Source: Caballeronia cordobensis
GTDB taxonomy: Bacteria > Pseudomonadota > Gammaproteobacteria > Burkholderiales > Burkholderiaceae
Reading direction: 5' to 3'
Assembly (NCBI RefSeq): GCF_001544575.2
Contig: NZ_FCNY02000003.1
Span: 62,001-126,000, forward strand
DNA length: 64,000 nucleotides
Translations under genes and position numbers: made by a program
Notes under the pieces: generated by a model
Told to the model about the DNA's origin: nothing
What the model saw: the letters and a program-made list of their open reading frames with translations, nothing else
Database searches by the model: none
Part shown: positions 8,723-16,401 of the stretch, piece by piece
Position numbering within the stretch: the stretch's first letter is position 1
Layout of the letters: every line of letters begins with the position of its first letter

Positions 8723-9931
8723 ATGACCGCCGACACCGCAGCGACCGATCGCGCACGGATTCCTCGCACTGTCTGGGCGCTCGGTTTCGTCAGTCTCTTC
8801 ATGGACCTGTCGTCCGAAATGGTGCATGCGCTGCTGCCCATTTACCTCGTCACGACGATGGGCATGAGCGTGACCGCGCTCGGCGCGCTCGAAGGCGCGG
8901 CCGAAGCGACGGCGATGATCGTGAAGGTTTTCTCGGGCTCGCTCAGCGACTGGCTCGGCCGTCGCCGGGGCCTGCTGCTGTTCGGCTACGGCCTCGCGGC
9001 TTTGAGCAAGCCGCTCTTTCCCCTCGCCGATACAGCCGCCGTGGTCGTGGCCGCGCGCCTTATCGACCGTTTCGGTAAAGGCGTTCGCGGCGCGCCGCGC
9101 GATGCGCTCGTCGCCGATATCGCGCCACCTGCCATTCGCGGCGCGTGTTTCGGCCTGCGGCAATCGATGGACACCATCGGCGCATTCGCCGGCCCGTTGC
9201 TCGCGATCGCGCTGATGCTCGCGCTGTCCGACCAGATTCGCACGGTGCTCTGGTTCGCGGCGGCGCCGGCGTTCATCGCGGTTGCCGTCATTCTCTTTTG
9301 CGTTCGCGAACCGGAGCGCGTGAGTGCGCCACGCGCGTTTAGCTCGCCGCTACACTGGCGCGCGATGCGCGAATTTTCCGGGCGCTACTGGTATGTCGTC
9401 GCGATCGGCGCGACCTTCACGCTCGCGCGTTTCAGCGAGGCGTTTCTCGTGCTGCGCGCGCAGCAGGCGGGGCTCGGCCTAGCGTGGATTCCGGCCGTGA
9501 TGGTGGTGATGAGCCTCGCCTATGCGTTGAGCGCGTATCCGGTGGGCGTGCTGTCCGATCGCTGGAACCGGCGCGCGTTGCTCGCGTGCGGTCTCGTTTT
9601 GCTGATCGCGGCCGATCTGCTGCTCGCCGCGGGCACGTCGATGACCGCGCTGTTCGCGGGCGTCGCCGTGTGGGGACTGCACATGGGCTTCACGCAGGGC
9701 ATTCTCGCCGCGATGGTCGCGGAATCGGCGCCGCCCGCGCTGCGCGGCACCGCGTATGGCGTGTTCAATCTGGCGAGCGGCGTGTGCATGGTGCTGTCGA
9801 GCGCGATCGCGGGCTGGATCTGGGATCGCGGTGGGGCTTCCGCGACGTTTTTCGTGGGGGCGGTTTTCGCGCTGATTCCGCTGCTGATGTGCGGCAGGGC
9901 GGTGGTGGGTGGGGCTTCACGCGGTGGTTGA
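8723..9931 (+). CDS. MFS transporter
   Basis: 402 residues, about twelve membrane segments; ATG at 8723, 60 bases after the binding-protein gene. The cytoplasmic loop 2-3 motif is visible (SDWLGRRRG), with a related loop (SDRWNRR) at mid-protein. It belongs to a broad drug/unknown-substrate group. Being last in the same direction as the iron operon, it might export or recycle a siderophore, but no element links it specifically and its ribosome site is weak. It could be an independent gene. Confidence 0.8.
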   Translation: MTADTAATDRARIPRTVWALGFVSLFMDLSSEMVHALLPIYLVTTMGMSVTALGALEGAAEATAMIVKVFSGSLSDWLGRRRGLLLFGYGLAALSKPLFPLADTAAVVVAARLIDRFGKGVRGAPRDALVADIAPPAIRGACFGLRQSMDTIGAFAGPLLAIALMLALSDQIRTVLWFAAAPAFIAVAVILFCVREPERVSAPRAFSSPLHWRAMREFSGRYWYVVAIGATFTLARFSEAFLVLRAQQAGLGLAWIPAVMVVMSLAYALSAYPVGVLSDRWNRRALLACGLVLLIAADLLLAAGTSMTALFAGVAVWGLHMGFTQGILAAMVAESAPPALRGTAYGVFNLASGVCMVLSSAIAGWIWDRGGASATFFVGAVFALIPLLMCGRAVVGGASRGG

Positions 9932-9969
9932 GGCGGTCAGCCCCGTCGCTTTCGCTCGCAGAACCCGCA

Positions 9970-10764
9970 TCACACCGTATAGCGCGCAGCCGGCCGATCC
10001 CTCGACAGTTCCGGACTCATCGCCTGACGTGCGGCTTCATACGCGTCCCACTTCGCGCCGTCGTGCAGCGACGGAATCGTCACGAGCTCGTTCCTGTCGA
10101 AGCCGACGAGCGCCGCATCGACCATATCGCCCGCGGACATGACGATCGCGCTGTCGAGGTTCTCGATCGGCAGGCCGCCCGTCTCCCAGAACTCGGTGGC
10201 GGTCGCGCCGGGAAGCACGGCCTGAATGCGCACGCCCGTGCCCGCGAGTTCCTTGTGCAGCGACTGGCTGAACGCGAGCACGAACGCCTTGGTGCCGCCA
10301 TAGACGCCGTTGAGGAGTTCCGGCGCAATGCTCACGATCGACGCGATATTGATCACCGCGCCCCTGCCGCGCGCGACGAAGCCCGGCACCGCCGCATAGG
10401 TCAGACGCGTGAGCGCCGTCACATTGAGGTCGATCATGCGCGTCATCGCATCGACATTGCTGTCGAGCAACGGCGTATGCGTGCCGACGCCCGCGTTGTT
10501 CACGAGCAGCGTGATGCTCGCGTCGCTCTTCAGCTTCGCCTCGACGGCGGCGAGCGCGGCGGGGTCGCCCAGATCGGCATCGATGATCTCGACGCCGCGG
10601 CGCGTCTCGTTCGTGATGCGCGCGGCGAGCGCCGCGAGACGATCGCGGTTGCGCGCGACGAGAACGAGATCGTAGCCGCGCCGCGCGAGCCGTTCCGCGT
10701 AGACCGCGCCGATGCCCGAAGACGCGCCCGTGATAAGCGCCGTGCCAGGATGTTGTTGCGTCAT
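9970..10764 (-). CDS. Short-chain dehydrogenase/reductase
   Basis: 264 residues from an ATG at 10764 with GGAGAAAC just upstream. The classical SDR pattern is complete: cofactor loop TGASSGIG (12-19), NNAG (89-92), S142, and the Y155xxxK159 pair. The residues after the second strand (ARNRDRL) suggest NADP(H). The substrate is unknown. It is divergent from a GlxA-type AraC regulator, 121 bases apart, and is the regulator's likely target. It is convergent with the MFS gene, 38 bases apart, with no clear terminator between them. Confidence 0.9.
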   Translation of the reverse strand: MTQQHPGTALITGASSGIGAVYAERLARRGYDLVLVARNRDRLAALAARITNETRRGVEIIDADLGDPAALAAVEAKLKSDASITLLVNNAGVGTHTPLLDSNVDAMTRMIDLNVTALTRLTYAAVPGFVARGRGAVINIASIVSIAPELLNGVYGGTKAFVLAFSQSLHKELAGTGVRIQAVLPGATATEFWETGGLPIENLDSAIVMSAGDMVDAALVGFDRNELVTIPSLHDGAKWDAYEAARQAMSPELSRDRPAARYTV

Positions 10765-10797
10765 GATTGTTTCTCCGTCCGTAGATGAATGTTTGAT

Positions 10798-10850
10798 TGC
10801 ACGAGTGCATTCTGAGCGGATTTGACCGTGTCGCAAATGACGTATATGGT
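10798..10850 (+). promoter_or_regulatory. Promoter and palindrome between SDR and regulator
   Basis: TTGACC (10822-10827), a 17-base spacer and TATGGT (10845-10850) form a good sigma-70-type promoter reading toward the AraC regulator, whose ATG is at 10886. Just before it lies the palindrome TGCAC-GA-GTGCA (10798-10809), a candidate regulator site in the shared SDR/regulator control region. Confidence 0.5.
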
Positions 10851-10885
10851 ACGGATTCGAGACATCGCGTGAAAAGGGACACGAC

Positions 10886-11833
10886 ATGCATCGGATCGGC
10901 TATTTGTTGAGCGACGGCTTTCAGATCATGGCGCTCGCGTCGCAGACGGTTTTCGAAATGGCGAACGAGGCGGCGGGCGAGCCGTTCTATGCCGTCGAGA
11001 ATTTTTCGATGCATGGCGGCGAGGTGCGCTCGTCGCTGGGCTTGCTCGTCGGCACGCGCAAGATCACGCCGCGCACCGCCACGGATACGTGGATCGCCGT
11101 CGGTGTGACCACGCCGCTCACGCTTGGCCCCTCGGCCGATGCGCTTGCGTTCCTGCGCCGCGCGAGCACGCGGGCACGGCGCATCGCCGGCATCTGCACG
11201 GGCGGCTTCGTGCTCGCGGAGGCGGGCTTGCTGGCGAACCGGCGCGCGACCACGCATTGGGCCTATGCGCGCGACATGCAGCGGCTTTTTCCCGACGTGC
11301 GCGTGGAGGAGGACCGCATCTTTATCGTCGATGGTCCGATCTGGACGTCGGCGGGCATGACGGCCGGTCTCGATCTCGCGCTGGCGATGGTCGAGAAGGA
11401 TCTCGGCGCGGAGCTCGCGCGTTCGGTCGCGCACAAGCTCGTCATGCATCAGCGCCGCGCGGGCGGACAGTCGCAGCATTCGGAGATGCTCGATCTCGCG
11501 CCGAAGTCGGATCGCATCCAGAATGCGCTGAACTATGCGCGCAGGCATCTGAGCCGTCCCTTGACGGTCGAGGAACTCGCGGGCGAGGCGCATCTGAGTC
11601 CGCGCCAGTTCAGCCGCGTGTTCACGCAGGAGACGGGGCAGTCGCCGGCGAAGGCCATCGAAGGATTGCGGCTGGAGGCGGCGCGTTTGATGATCGAAAG
11701 CAGCCGGCACTCGCTCGAAGCGATCGCGCTCGAAACGGGCTTCAGGGACCGGCGTCACATGCGCGAAGCGTTCATGCGCGGCTTCGGCGTGCCGCCGCAG
11801 GAAGTGCGGCGCGAAGCGCGCTCGCAGGTCTGA
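10886..11833 (+). CDS. GlxA-type AraC regulator with DJ-1/PfpI domain
   Basis: 315 residues, ATG at 10886. Residues ~1-180 are a class I glutamine-amidotransferase-like (DJ-1/PfpI) domain with the AGICTGGFVLAEAG nucleophile-elbow stretch and TTHW. Residues ~215-315 are an AraC double helix-turn-helix (LTVEELAGEAHLSPRQFSR, then ALETGFRDRRHMREAF). In this family the first domain binds a small ligand and is usually not catalytic. It probably controls the divergent SDR; the amidase gene 38 bases downstream may share its transcript. The effector is unknown. Confidence 0.9.
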   Translation: MHRIGYLLSDGFQIMALASQTVFEMANEAAGEPFYAVENFSMHGGEVRSSLGLLVGTRKITPRTATDTWIAVGVTTPLTLGPSADALAFLRRASTRARRIAGICTGGFVLAEAGLLANRRATTHWAYARDMQRLFPDVRVEEDRIFIVDGPIWTSAGMTAGLDLALAMVEKDLGAELARSVAHKLVMHQRRAGGQSQHSEMLDLAPKSDRIQNALNYARRHLSRPLTVEELAGEAHLSPRQFSRVFTQETGQSPAKAIEGLRLEAARLMIESSRHSLEAIALETGFRDRRHMREAFMRGFGVPPQEVRREARSQV

Positions 11834-11871
11834 TAACGTACGCGCTTTCCCCGCATAACGAGGACCGACCC

Positions 11872-13107
11872 GTGCTGAAGATCGACCCTGACCGCTTGCT
11901 GAACGACCTCAAACATCTGCGCACGTTCGGCGCCACGGGGCCGGGCGTCGTGCGTCTATCCCTTTCGCCGGTCGATATGGACGCGCGCCGCTGGCTCGCC
12001 GGCCGCATGCGCGACGCGGGCCTCGACGCGCGCGTCGACGGCGTCGGCACCGTGTTCGGCCGCTCGCGCAATGCAGGCCCGGCGCTCCTGATCGGCTCGC
12101 ACACCGACACACAGCCCACGGGCGGCTGGCTCGACGGCGCGCTCGGCGTCATCTACGGTCTGGAAATCGCGCGCGCGCTCGCCGAATGCGAAGCGACGCG
12201 CGGTTACGCGGTGGACGTCGCATCGTGGATCGACGAAGAAGGCACGTACTCGGGCTTTCTCGGCAGCCGCAGTTTCGTCGGCGACGATGTCGATGAAAGC
12301 ATCCGCACGGCGCGCAATCGCGAAGGCGTTTCGCTCGCCGATGCGCTCCGGCAAGCCGGTCTCGCCGGCGCGCCGCGCGTGAAGTTCGACGCCACGCGCC
12401 ACAAGGCGTACATGGAGCCGCACATCGAGCAGGGCGGACGGCTGGAGGCGCGCGGCAAGTCGATCGGCGTGGTGACGACGATCGTCGGCATACGCGAGAT
12501 GCGGCTGCGTTTCACGGGGCAGCGCAATCACGCGGGCACGACGCCGATGTCGATTCGCCGCGACGCGGGCGCGGCCCTCGTCGCGTTCATCGCGCGCATG
12601 GACGAAGCATTCCGTCCGCTCGCCGACGCGGATACGGTGTGGACGGTCGGACGCATCGAGCTGGATCCGGGCTCGTTCAGCGTGGTGCCGGGCGCGGCCG
12701 ACCTGTATCTGCAATTCCGCGACGCCAGCGCGCCACGCCTGCACGCGATGGAAGCCGCGCTCGCCGCGCTGATCCGTGACTTCAACGACGAAGGCAAGGT
12801 CGGCGTGGCGATTGCCGACAGCGAGCCGCCCGAAGAGCCCGTCGAGATGGACGCCGCGTTGCAGGCGCATCTCGCGCACGCCGCCGAAGCGCTCGCGCCG
12901 GGACAGTGGGAACGCATGCCGAGCGGCGCATCGCACGATGCGCAGGTGATCGCGCATCACATGCCGGCGTGCATGCTGTTCGTGCCGAGCATCGGCGGCG
13001 TGAGTCACGACTTCATCGAGGATACGGCCGAGGCGCACATCGTGAAGGGTTGCGAGGTAGCGGCGCGAGCGGCGGCGGATATGCTGCGCACACTAAACGC
13101 AAATTAA
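11872..13107 (+). CDS. M20 family N-carbamoyl amino acid amidase / hydantoinase-type amidohydrolase
   Basis: 411 residues from a GTG at 11872 with AGGA at 11861-11864; the frame is open much further upstream but overlaps the regulator. Two-metal ligands of the allantoate amidohydrolase/beta-ureidopropionase group are visible: H77 (GSHTDT), D88 (GGWLDGALG), E122-E123 (WIDEEG), H184 (MEPHIEQG) and the C-terminal GASHDAQ. It should hydrolyse an N-carbamoyl amino acid or ureido compound to amino acid, CO2 and ammonia. Substrate undetermined. Its TAA shares the palindrome TTAA with the stop of the convergent hydrolase gene. Confidence 0.88.
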   Translation: MLKIDPDRLLNDLKHLRTFGATGPGVVRLSLSPVDMDARRWLAGRMRDAGLDARVDGVGTVFGRSRNAGPALLIGSHTDTQPTGGWLDGALGVIYGLEIARALAECEATRGYAVDVASWIDEEGTYSGFLGSRSFVGDDVDESIRTARNREGVSLADALRQAGLAGAPRVKFDATRHKAYMEPHIEQGGRLEARGKSIGVVTTIVGIREMRLRFTGQRNHAGTTPMSIRRDAGAALVAFIARMDEAFRPLADADTVWTVGRIELDPGSFSVVPGAADLYLQFRDASAPRLHAMEAALAALIRDFNDEGKVGVAIADSEPPEEPVEMDAALQAHLAHAAEALAPGQWERMPSGASHDAQVIAHHMPACMLFVPSIGGVSHDFIEDTAEAHIVKGCEVAARAAADMLRTLNAN

Positions 13108-13676
13108 ACGCATGACGCGATGTAACGCCCCGCATCGCGCCACTCGCCGAATCCGGATGCCGGGTTCATGTGGCCCGCGCAGCCGAGATCGACGAGCCGC
13201 GCGCCCCAGTCCTGCGCCATGCCCGCGACGCGTTCGAAGCGCGCCAGCGGATCGTTGCGGCTCGCCGCGACGACACAGGGAAACGGCAGGCGTTCACGCG
13301 GCGTCGGCAGCCAGCCGTGCAGCCGGAGTTCGTCGGGCGTCGGATAGCCCTCGGGCAGCGGCGCATCAAAATCGGGTGGCGTGACGAGCAGCGCGCTCTC
13401 GATCTTTCGCCGGGCGGGAAGGGCACGAAGGGCCCAGTGCACGGTGATCATCACGCCCGCGCTATGCGCGACCAGCACGACCGGCCCGTCGATGTGCGCG
13501 AGCGCGTCATCGAGCGCCGCCACGCGCGCGCCGCAATCGAGCTTGTCGCGCTGAAGCGGCGGCACGGTGCGCACGTTCGCATGCGCATTCGCGAAATGCG
13601 ACTGCCAGTGGTCTTCAACGTGATCGCGCAGGCCCGGCACCATGAGTATCGTCGATGCGTTCATCGGTCGATCCAT
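13104..13676 (-). CDS. Small alpha/beta hydrolase (RBBP9/YdeN family)
   Basis: 190 residues from the ATG at 13676; an ATG at 13664 is an alternative. The serine-hydrolase triad can be assigned: nucleophile serine in LVAHSAGV, aspartate in ASRNDPLARF and histidine in CAGHMN, as in the YdeN/RBBP9 group. The biological substrate is unknown. It starts two bases after the TauD-like gene ends and is the last gene of a three-gene minus-strand operon. Confidence 0.85.
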   Translation of the reverse strand: MDRPMNASTILMVPGLRDHVEDHWQSHFANAHANVRTVPPLQRDKLDCGARVAALDDALAHIDGPVVLVAHSAGVMITVHWALRALPARRKIESALLVTPPDFDAPLPEGYPTPDELRLHGWLPTPRERLPFPCVVAASRNDPLARFERVAGMAQDWGARLVDLGCAGHMNPASGFGEWRDAGRYIASCV

Positions 13677-13678
13677 CG

Positions 13679-14527
13679 TCAGAACGGCACGTCGCCGATG
13701 ATGCCCGCGCGCTCCATTTTCCGGTGACAGGGCGGATAGTCCATCACGGCGTAATGCTGCGTGCTGCGGTTGTCCCAGATCGCGATGCTGTTTTTCGACC
13801 AGCGCCAGCGCACCTGATACTCCGGAATGGCGACCTGGCTCAGGAGATAGGCAAGCAACTGTCCCGCGCCGGGATTCGCGTCCTGCCCGAAGCGCACGCG
13901 CGCGGGCGTGTGATAGTTGGTGAAGTGCGTCGTGAAGGCATTCACGAAGAGCACCTTTTCGCCCGTGTCCGGATGAATGCGCACGACCGGATGCTCGGCA
14001 TCGGGAAACTGCGCCTTGAGCGCGAGACGCTTTTCGATCGGCATGGCCGCGCCGAAGCTCGCCTCGATGCTGTGCCGCGCGCGCAGATCCGCAATCTGCT
14101 CTTTCACGTGCGCGGGCAGGTTCTCGTAGGCGAGCACCATGTTCGCCCACATCGTGTCGCCGCCAACCGGCGGGCATTCCACGCAGCGCAGCACGCAGCC
14201 GAAAGGCGGCGCGTCGCGCCACGTCGCGTCGGCGTGCCACGCGTTTTCGTAGCGGTCGTTCGGCTGATCGGGCGACTTGTAGATCCGCACGAGTCCCGGA
14301 TGCTCGGGATCGCTGCCCGCGACCGGATGATCTTCCAGTTCGCCAAAACGCCGCGCGAACGCGACATGCTCCGCGCGCGTGATCTCCTGATCGCGCAGAA
14401 AGAGCACGCGATGCCTGAGCAGCGCGGTGCGGATCGCATCGAAGAGGCCGTCGTCATGAACGGCGTCGGCGAGTCTCACGTTCTTGAGCTCGGCGCCGAT
14501 GGCGCAAGTGAGTTGCTCGATATGCAT
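13679..14527 (-). CDS. TauD/TfdA-family Fe(II)/2-oxoglutarate dioxygenase
   Basis: 282 residues. Iron ligands are H98 and D100 (WHADATW) and H258 (STQHYAVMDY); R269/R273 in HRKMERAGI should bind 2-oxoglutarate. Length and motifs agree with the taurine/2,4-D dioxygenase family, though the primary substrate cannot be told. It sits nine bases after a quinone reductase gene and two bases before a hydrolase gene, so the three probably form a small catabolic operon. Confidence 0.88.
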   Translation of the reverse strand: MHIEQLTCAIGAELKNVRLADAVHDDGLFDAIRTALLRHRVLFLRDQEITRAEHVAFARRFGELEDHPVAGSDPEHPGLVRIYKSPDQPNDRYENAWHADATWRDAPPFGCVLRCVECPPVGGDTMWANMVLAYENLPAHVKEQIADLRARHSIEASFGAAMPIEKRLALKAQFPDAEHPVVRIHPDTGEKVLFVNAFTTHFTNYHTPARVRFGQDANPGAGQLLAYLLSQVAIPEYQVRWRWSKNSIAIWDNRSTQHYAVMDYPPCHRKMERAGIIGDVPF

Positions 14528-14536
14528 GATGTCTCC

Positions 14537-15517
14537 TCAGACGACGAACACGGACGAACCGGTGGTCTTGCGCGCTTCGAGATCGCGGTGCGCGTCCTGC
14601 GCGTCGGCGAGCGCGTAGCGCTGATTGATTTCGATGCGGATGCGGCCGCTCGCGACATGATCGAAGAGTTCGGCGGCGAGCGCGTTCTTCTCGGCCGGAT
14701 CGGCGATATAGTCGGCGAGCGCCGGGCGCGTGAGATAGAGCGAGCCTTTCATCGCGAGCAATTGCGGATCGAACGGCGGAATCGGGCCCGACGCGGTGCC
14801 GACGCAGACCATCAGGCCGCGCCGCGCGAGCGAATCGAGCGAGGCGTTGAAGGTCGTCTTGCCGACGCTGTCGAACACCGCGTTGACGCCCTTGCCGTCG
14901 GTGAGTTCGCGCACGCGCGCGGCGACATCCTCGCGGCTGTAGTCGATCACGTGCGCCACGCCATGCTCGCGCGCCACCTGCGCTTTCGCATCGCTCGACA
15001 CCGTGCCGATTACCGTGACGCCCAGCAGCTTCGCCCATTGCGACACGATCAGGCCGACGCCGCCCGCCGCCGCGTGCAGGAGCAGCGTGTCGCCGCGCTC
15101 GAAGCGGCGGATGCGCGTCATCAGATAGGCGGCGGTGAGACCGCGCATGGTCATGGCGGCGGCGCGCGTGCAGTCGATCGCATCGGGCAACTTGATGAGC
15201 GGCGCGGCCGGAATGACGCGCTCCGTGCTGTACGCGCCGAGCGTGTTGATGAAGCCAGTGTAGGTCACGCGGTCGCCTTCCTTCAGATGCGTGACGTTCG
15301 CGCCCACTTTCTCGACGACGCCCGCCGCCTCGACGCCCATGCCCGAAGGCAGCGGCACCGGATAGAGGCCGGAGCGGAAATACGTATCCGCGAAATTGAG
15401 GCCGACCGCCTCGTGGCGCAGGCGCACTTCGAACGGGCCGGGTTCGCCCACCTCGACTTGCTCCCAGCGCAGGACTTCGGGTCCGCCGGTTTCGTGAAAG
15501 CGGATTGCATGTGCCAT
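14537..15517 (-). CDS. NADPH:quinone oxidoreductase, MDR family
   Basis: 326 residues from an ATG at 15517 with a strong GAGGAG site; the open frame upstream of it is not used. It is a zinc-free medium-chain reductase of the QOR type: N-terminal GroES-like fold (EVRLRHEAVGLNFADTYFRSG), nucleotide loop HAAAGGVGLIVSQWAKLLG and a C-terminal VFDSVGKTTFNASLDSL stretch. It probably reduces quinones or enones with NADPH. First gene of the operon with the TauD-like dioxygenase. Confidence 0.9.
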   Translation of the reverse strand: MAHAIRFHETGGPEVLRWEQVEVGEPGPFEVRLRHEAVGLNFADTYFRSGLYPVPLPSGMGVEAAGVVEKVGANVTHLKEGDRVTYTGFINTLGAYSTERVIPAAPLIKLPDAIDCTRAAAMTMRGLTAAYLMTRIRRFERGDTLLLHAAAGGVGLIVSQWAKLLGVTVIGTVSSDAKAQVAREHGVAHVIDYSREDVAARVRELTDGKGVNAVFDSVGKTTFNASLDSLARRGLMVCVGTASGPIPPFDPQLLAMKGSLYLTRPALADYIADPAEKNALAAELFDHVASGRIRIEINQRYALADAQDAHRDLEARKTTGSSVFVV

Positions 15518-15545
15518 CGTTTTCGTCTCCTCGTTCAGTCTGTGT

Positions 15546-16265
15546 TCAGTGTGCGGCGACGGACAGCGTGTGCCAGTCGTCGTCGCGCAGATAGCGGCGC
15601 GCCGCGGGCAGCACCGCGCCTTCGATACGTCCCATGCGTTCCCACGCGAAACGCGCGCAGGCATGCAGGCTGTCTTCGATCACCTCGCCTTTCCCCGCCT
15701 GTTCCGCGATGCGCGTGAGCAGGGCCGCTTCGCGTTGCGCGAGGCGCGCGAGTTCGTCGAGTTCGGCGTCGAGCGCGGACGTGCGATCGCGCAGGGCCGC
15801 CGTCAATGCGGTTTCTTCGTCATGCGCTTGCTGAAGACGCGCGAGGGTCCGCGCATCGGGCCGCTTCATGGCGAGCGCGGCGTCGTAAGCGTTCGAGCGC
15901 GCGCGATGCGCGGCCAGGAGCGCGCCGATCGCTTTCGCGACCGCGGGGCGTGCATCGCGCGGGCAGATCAAGACGGCGACGCCCGCCACCGGCGGCACGG
16001 CGCTGCCCTGCGCGATGCAGACGAGGTCATACTCGGCCGGCGCGCGCGCATCGAGCGACAACACCGACGCCGGCACGCCCTGCGCCCGCGCGGCGGCTTC
16101 GGCGCGGGCCAGCAGCGCGCGGGCGTCGCTGGCGTCGCCGTTGCCGTCGTCGCGCCAGACGAAGGTAATGCGCGCGCCGAGCGATCGCGCGAGCTCGGCG
16201 GCATGGCCGATCGCCTCGACGCAGGCGTCGCTGCGCTCGACGGGCACGAGCAGATGTCGGTACAT
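15546..16265 (-). CDS. Degenerate universal stress protein fused to hemerythrin-like helices
   Basis: 239 residues, ATG at 16265 with AAGGAT before it. Residues 1-~105 have the UspA fold (MYRHLLVPVERSDACVEAI), but the ATP-binding GxxG-x9-GS motif is missing. Residues ~130-239 are helical and end in a stretch resembling the last helix of hemerythrin-like proteins (VLPAARRYLRDDDW), with H148 in QQAHDEETAL at a likely ligand position. Where the family has an HMxxEE metal motif this protein reads RMGRIE (210-215), so a diiron site is probably incomplete. It is divergent from the MalT-like regulator. The role is unknown and the hemerythrin assignment tentative. Confidence 0.6.
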   Translation of the reverse strand: MYRHLLVPVERSDACVEAIGHAAELARSLGARITFVWRDDGNGDASDARALLARAEAAARAQGVPASVLSLDARAPAEYDLVCIAQGSAVPPVAGVAVLICPRDARPAVAKAIGALLAAHRARSNAYDAALAMKRPDARTLARLQQAHDEETALTAALRDRTSALDAELDELARLAQREAALLTRIAEQAGKGEVIEDSLHACARFAWERMGRIEGAVLPAARRYLRDDDWHTLSVAAH

Positions 16266-16401
16266 TTCGATCCTTCGGCTTGCGGTAACACGATTGAATG
16301 CATCGTAGTGCGCACGCGGCCGTTGCGCCCCTCTCGCGGCGGGAGGGCTTGACGGGCGCGTGTCATCCGAACCATCCTTGGATCCATAACAAGACCGCGC
16401 G

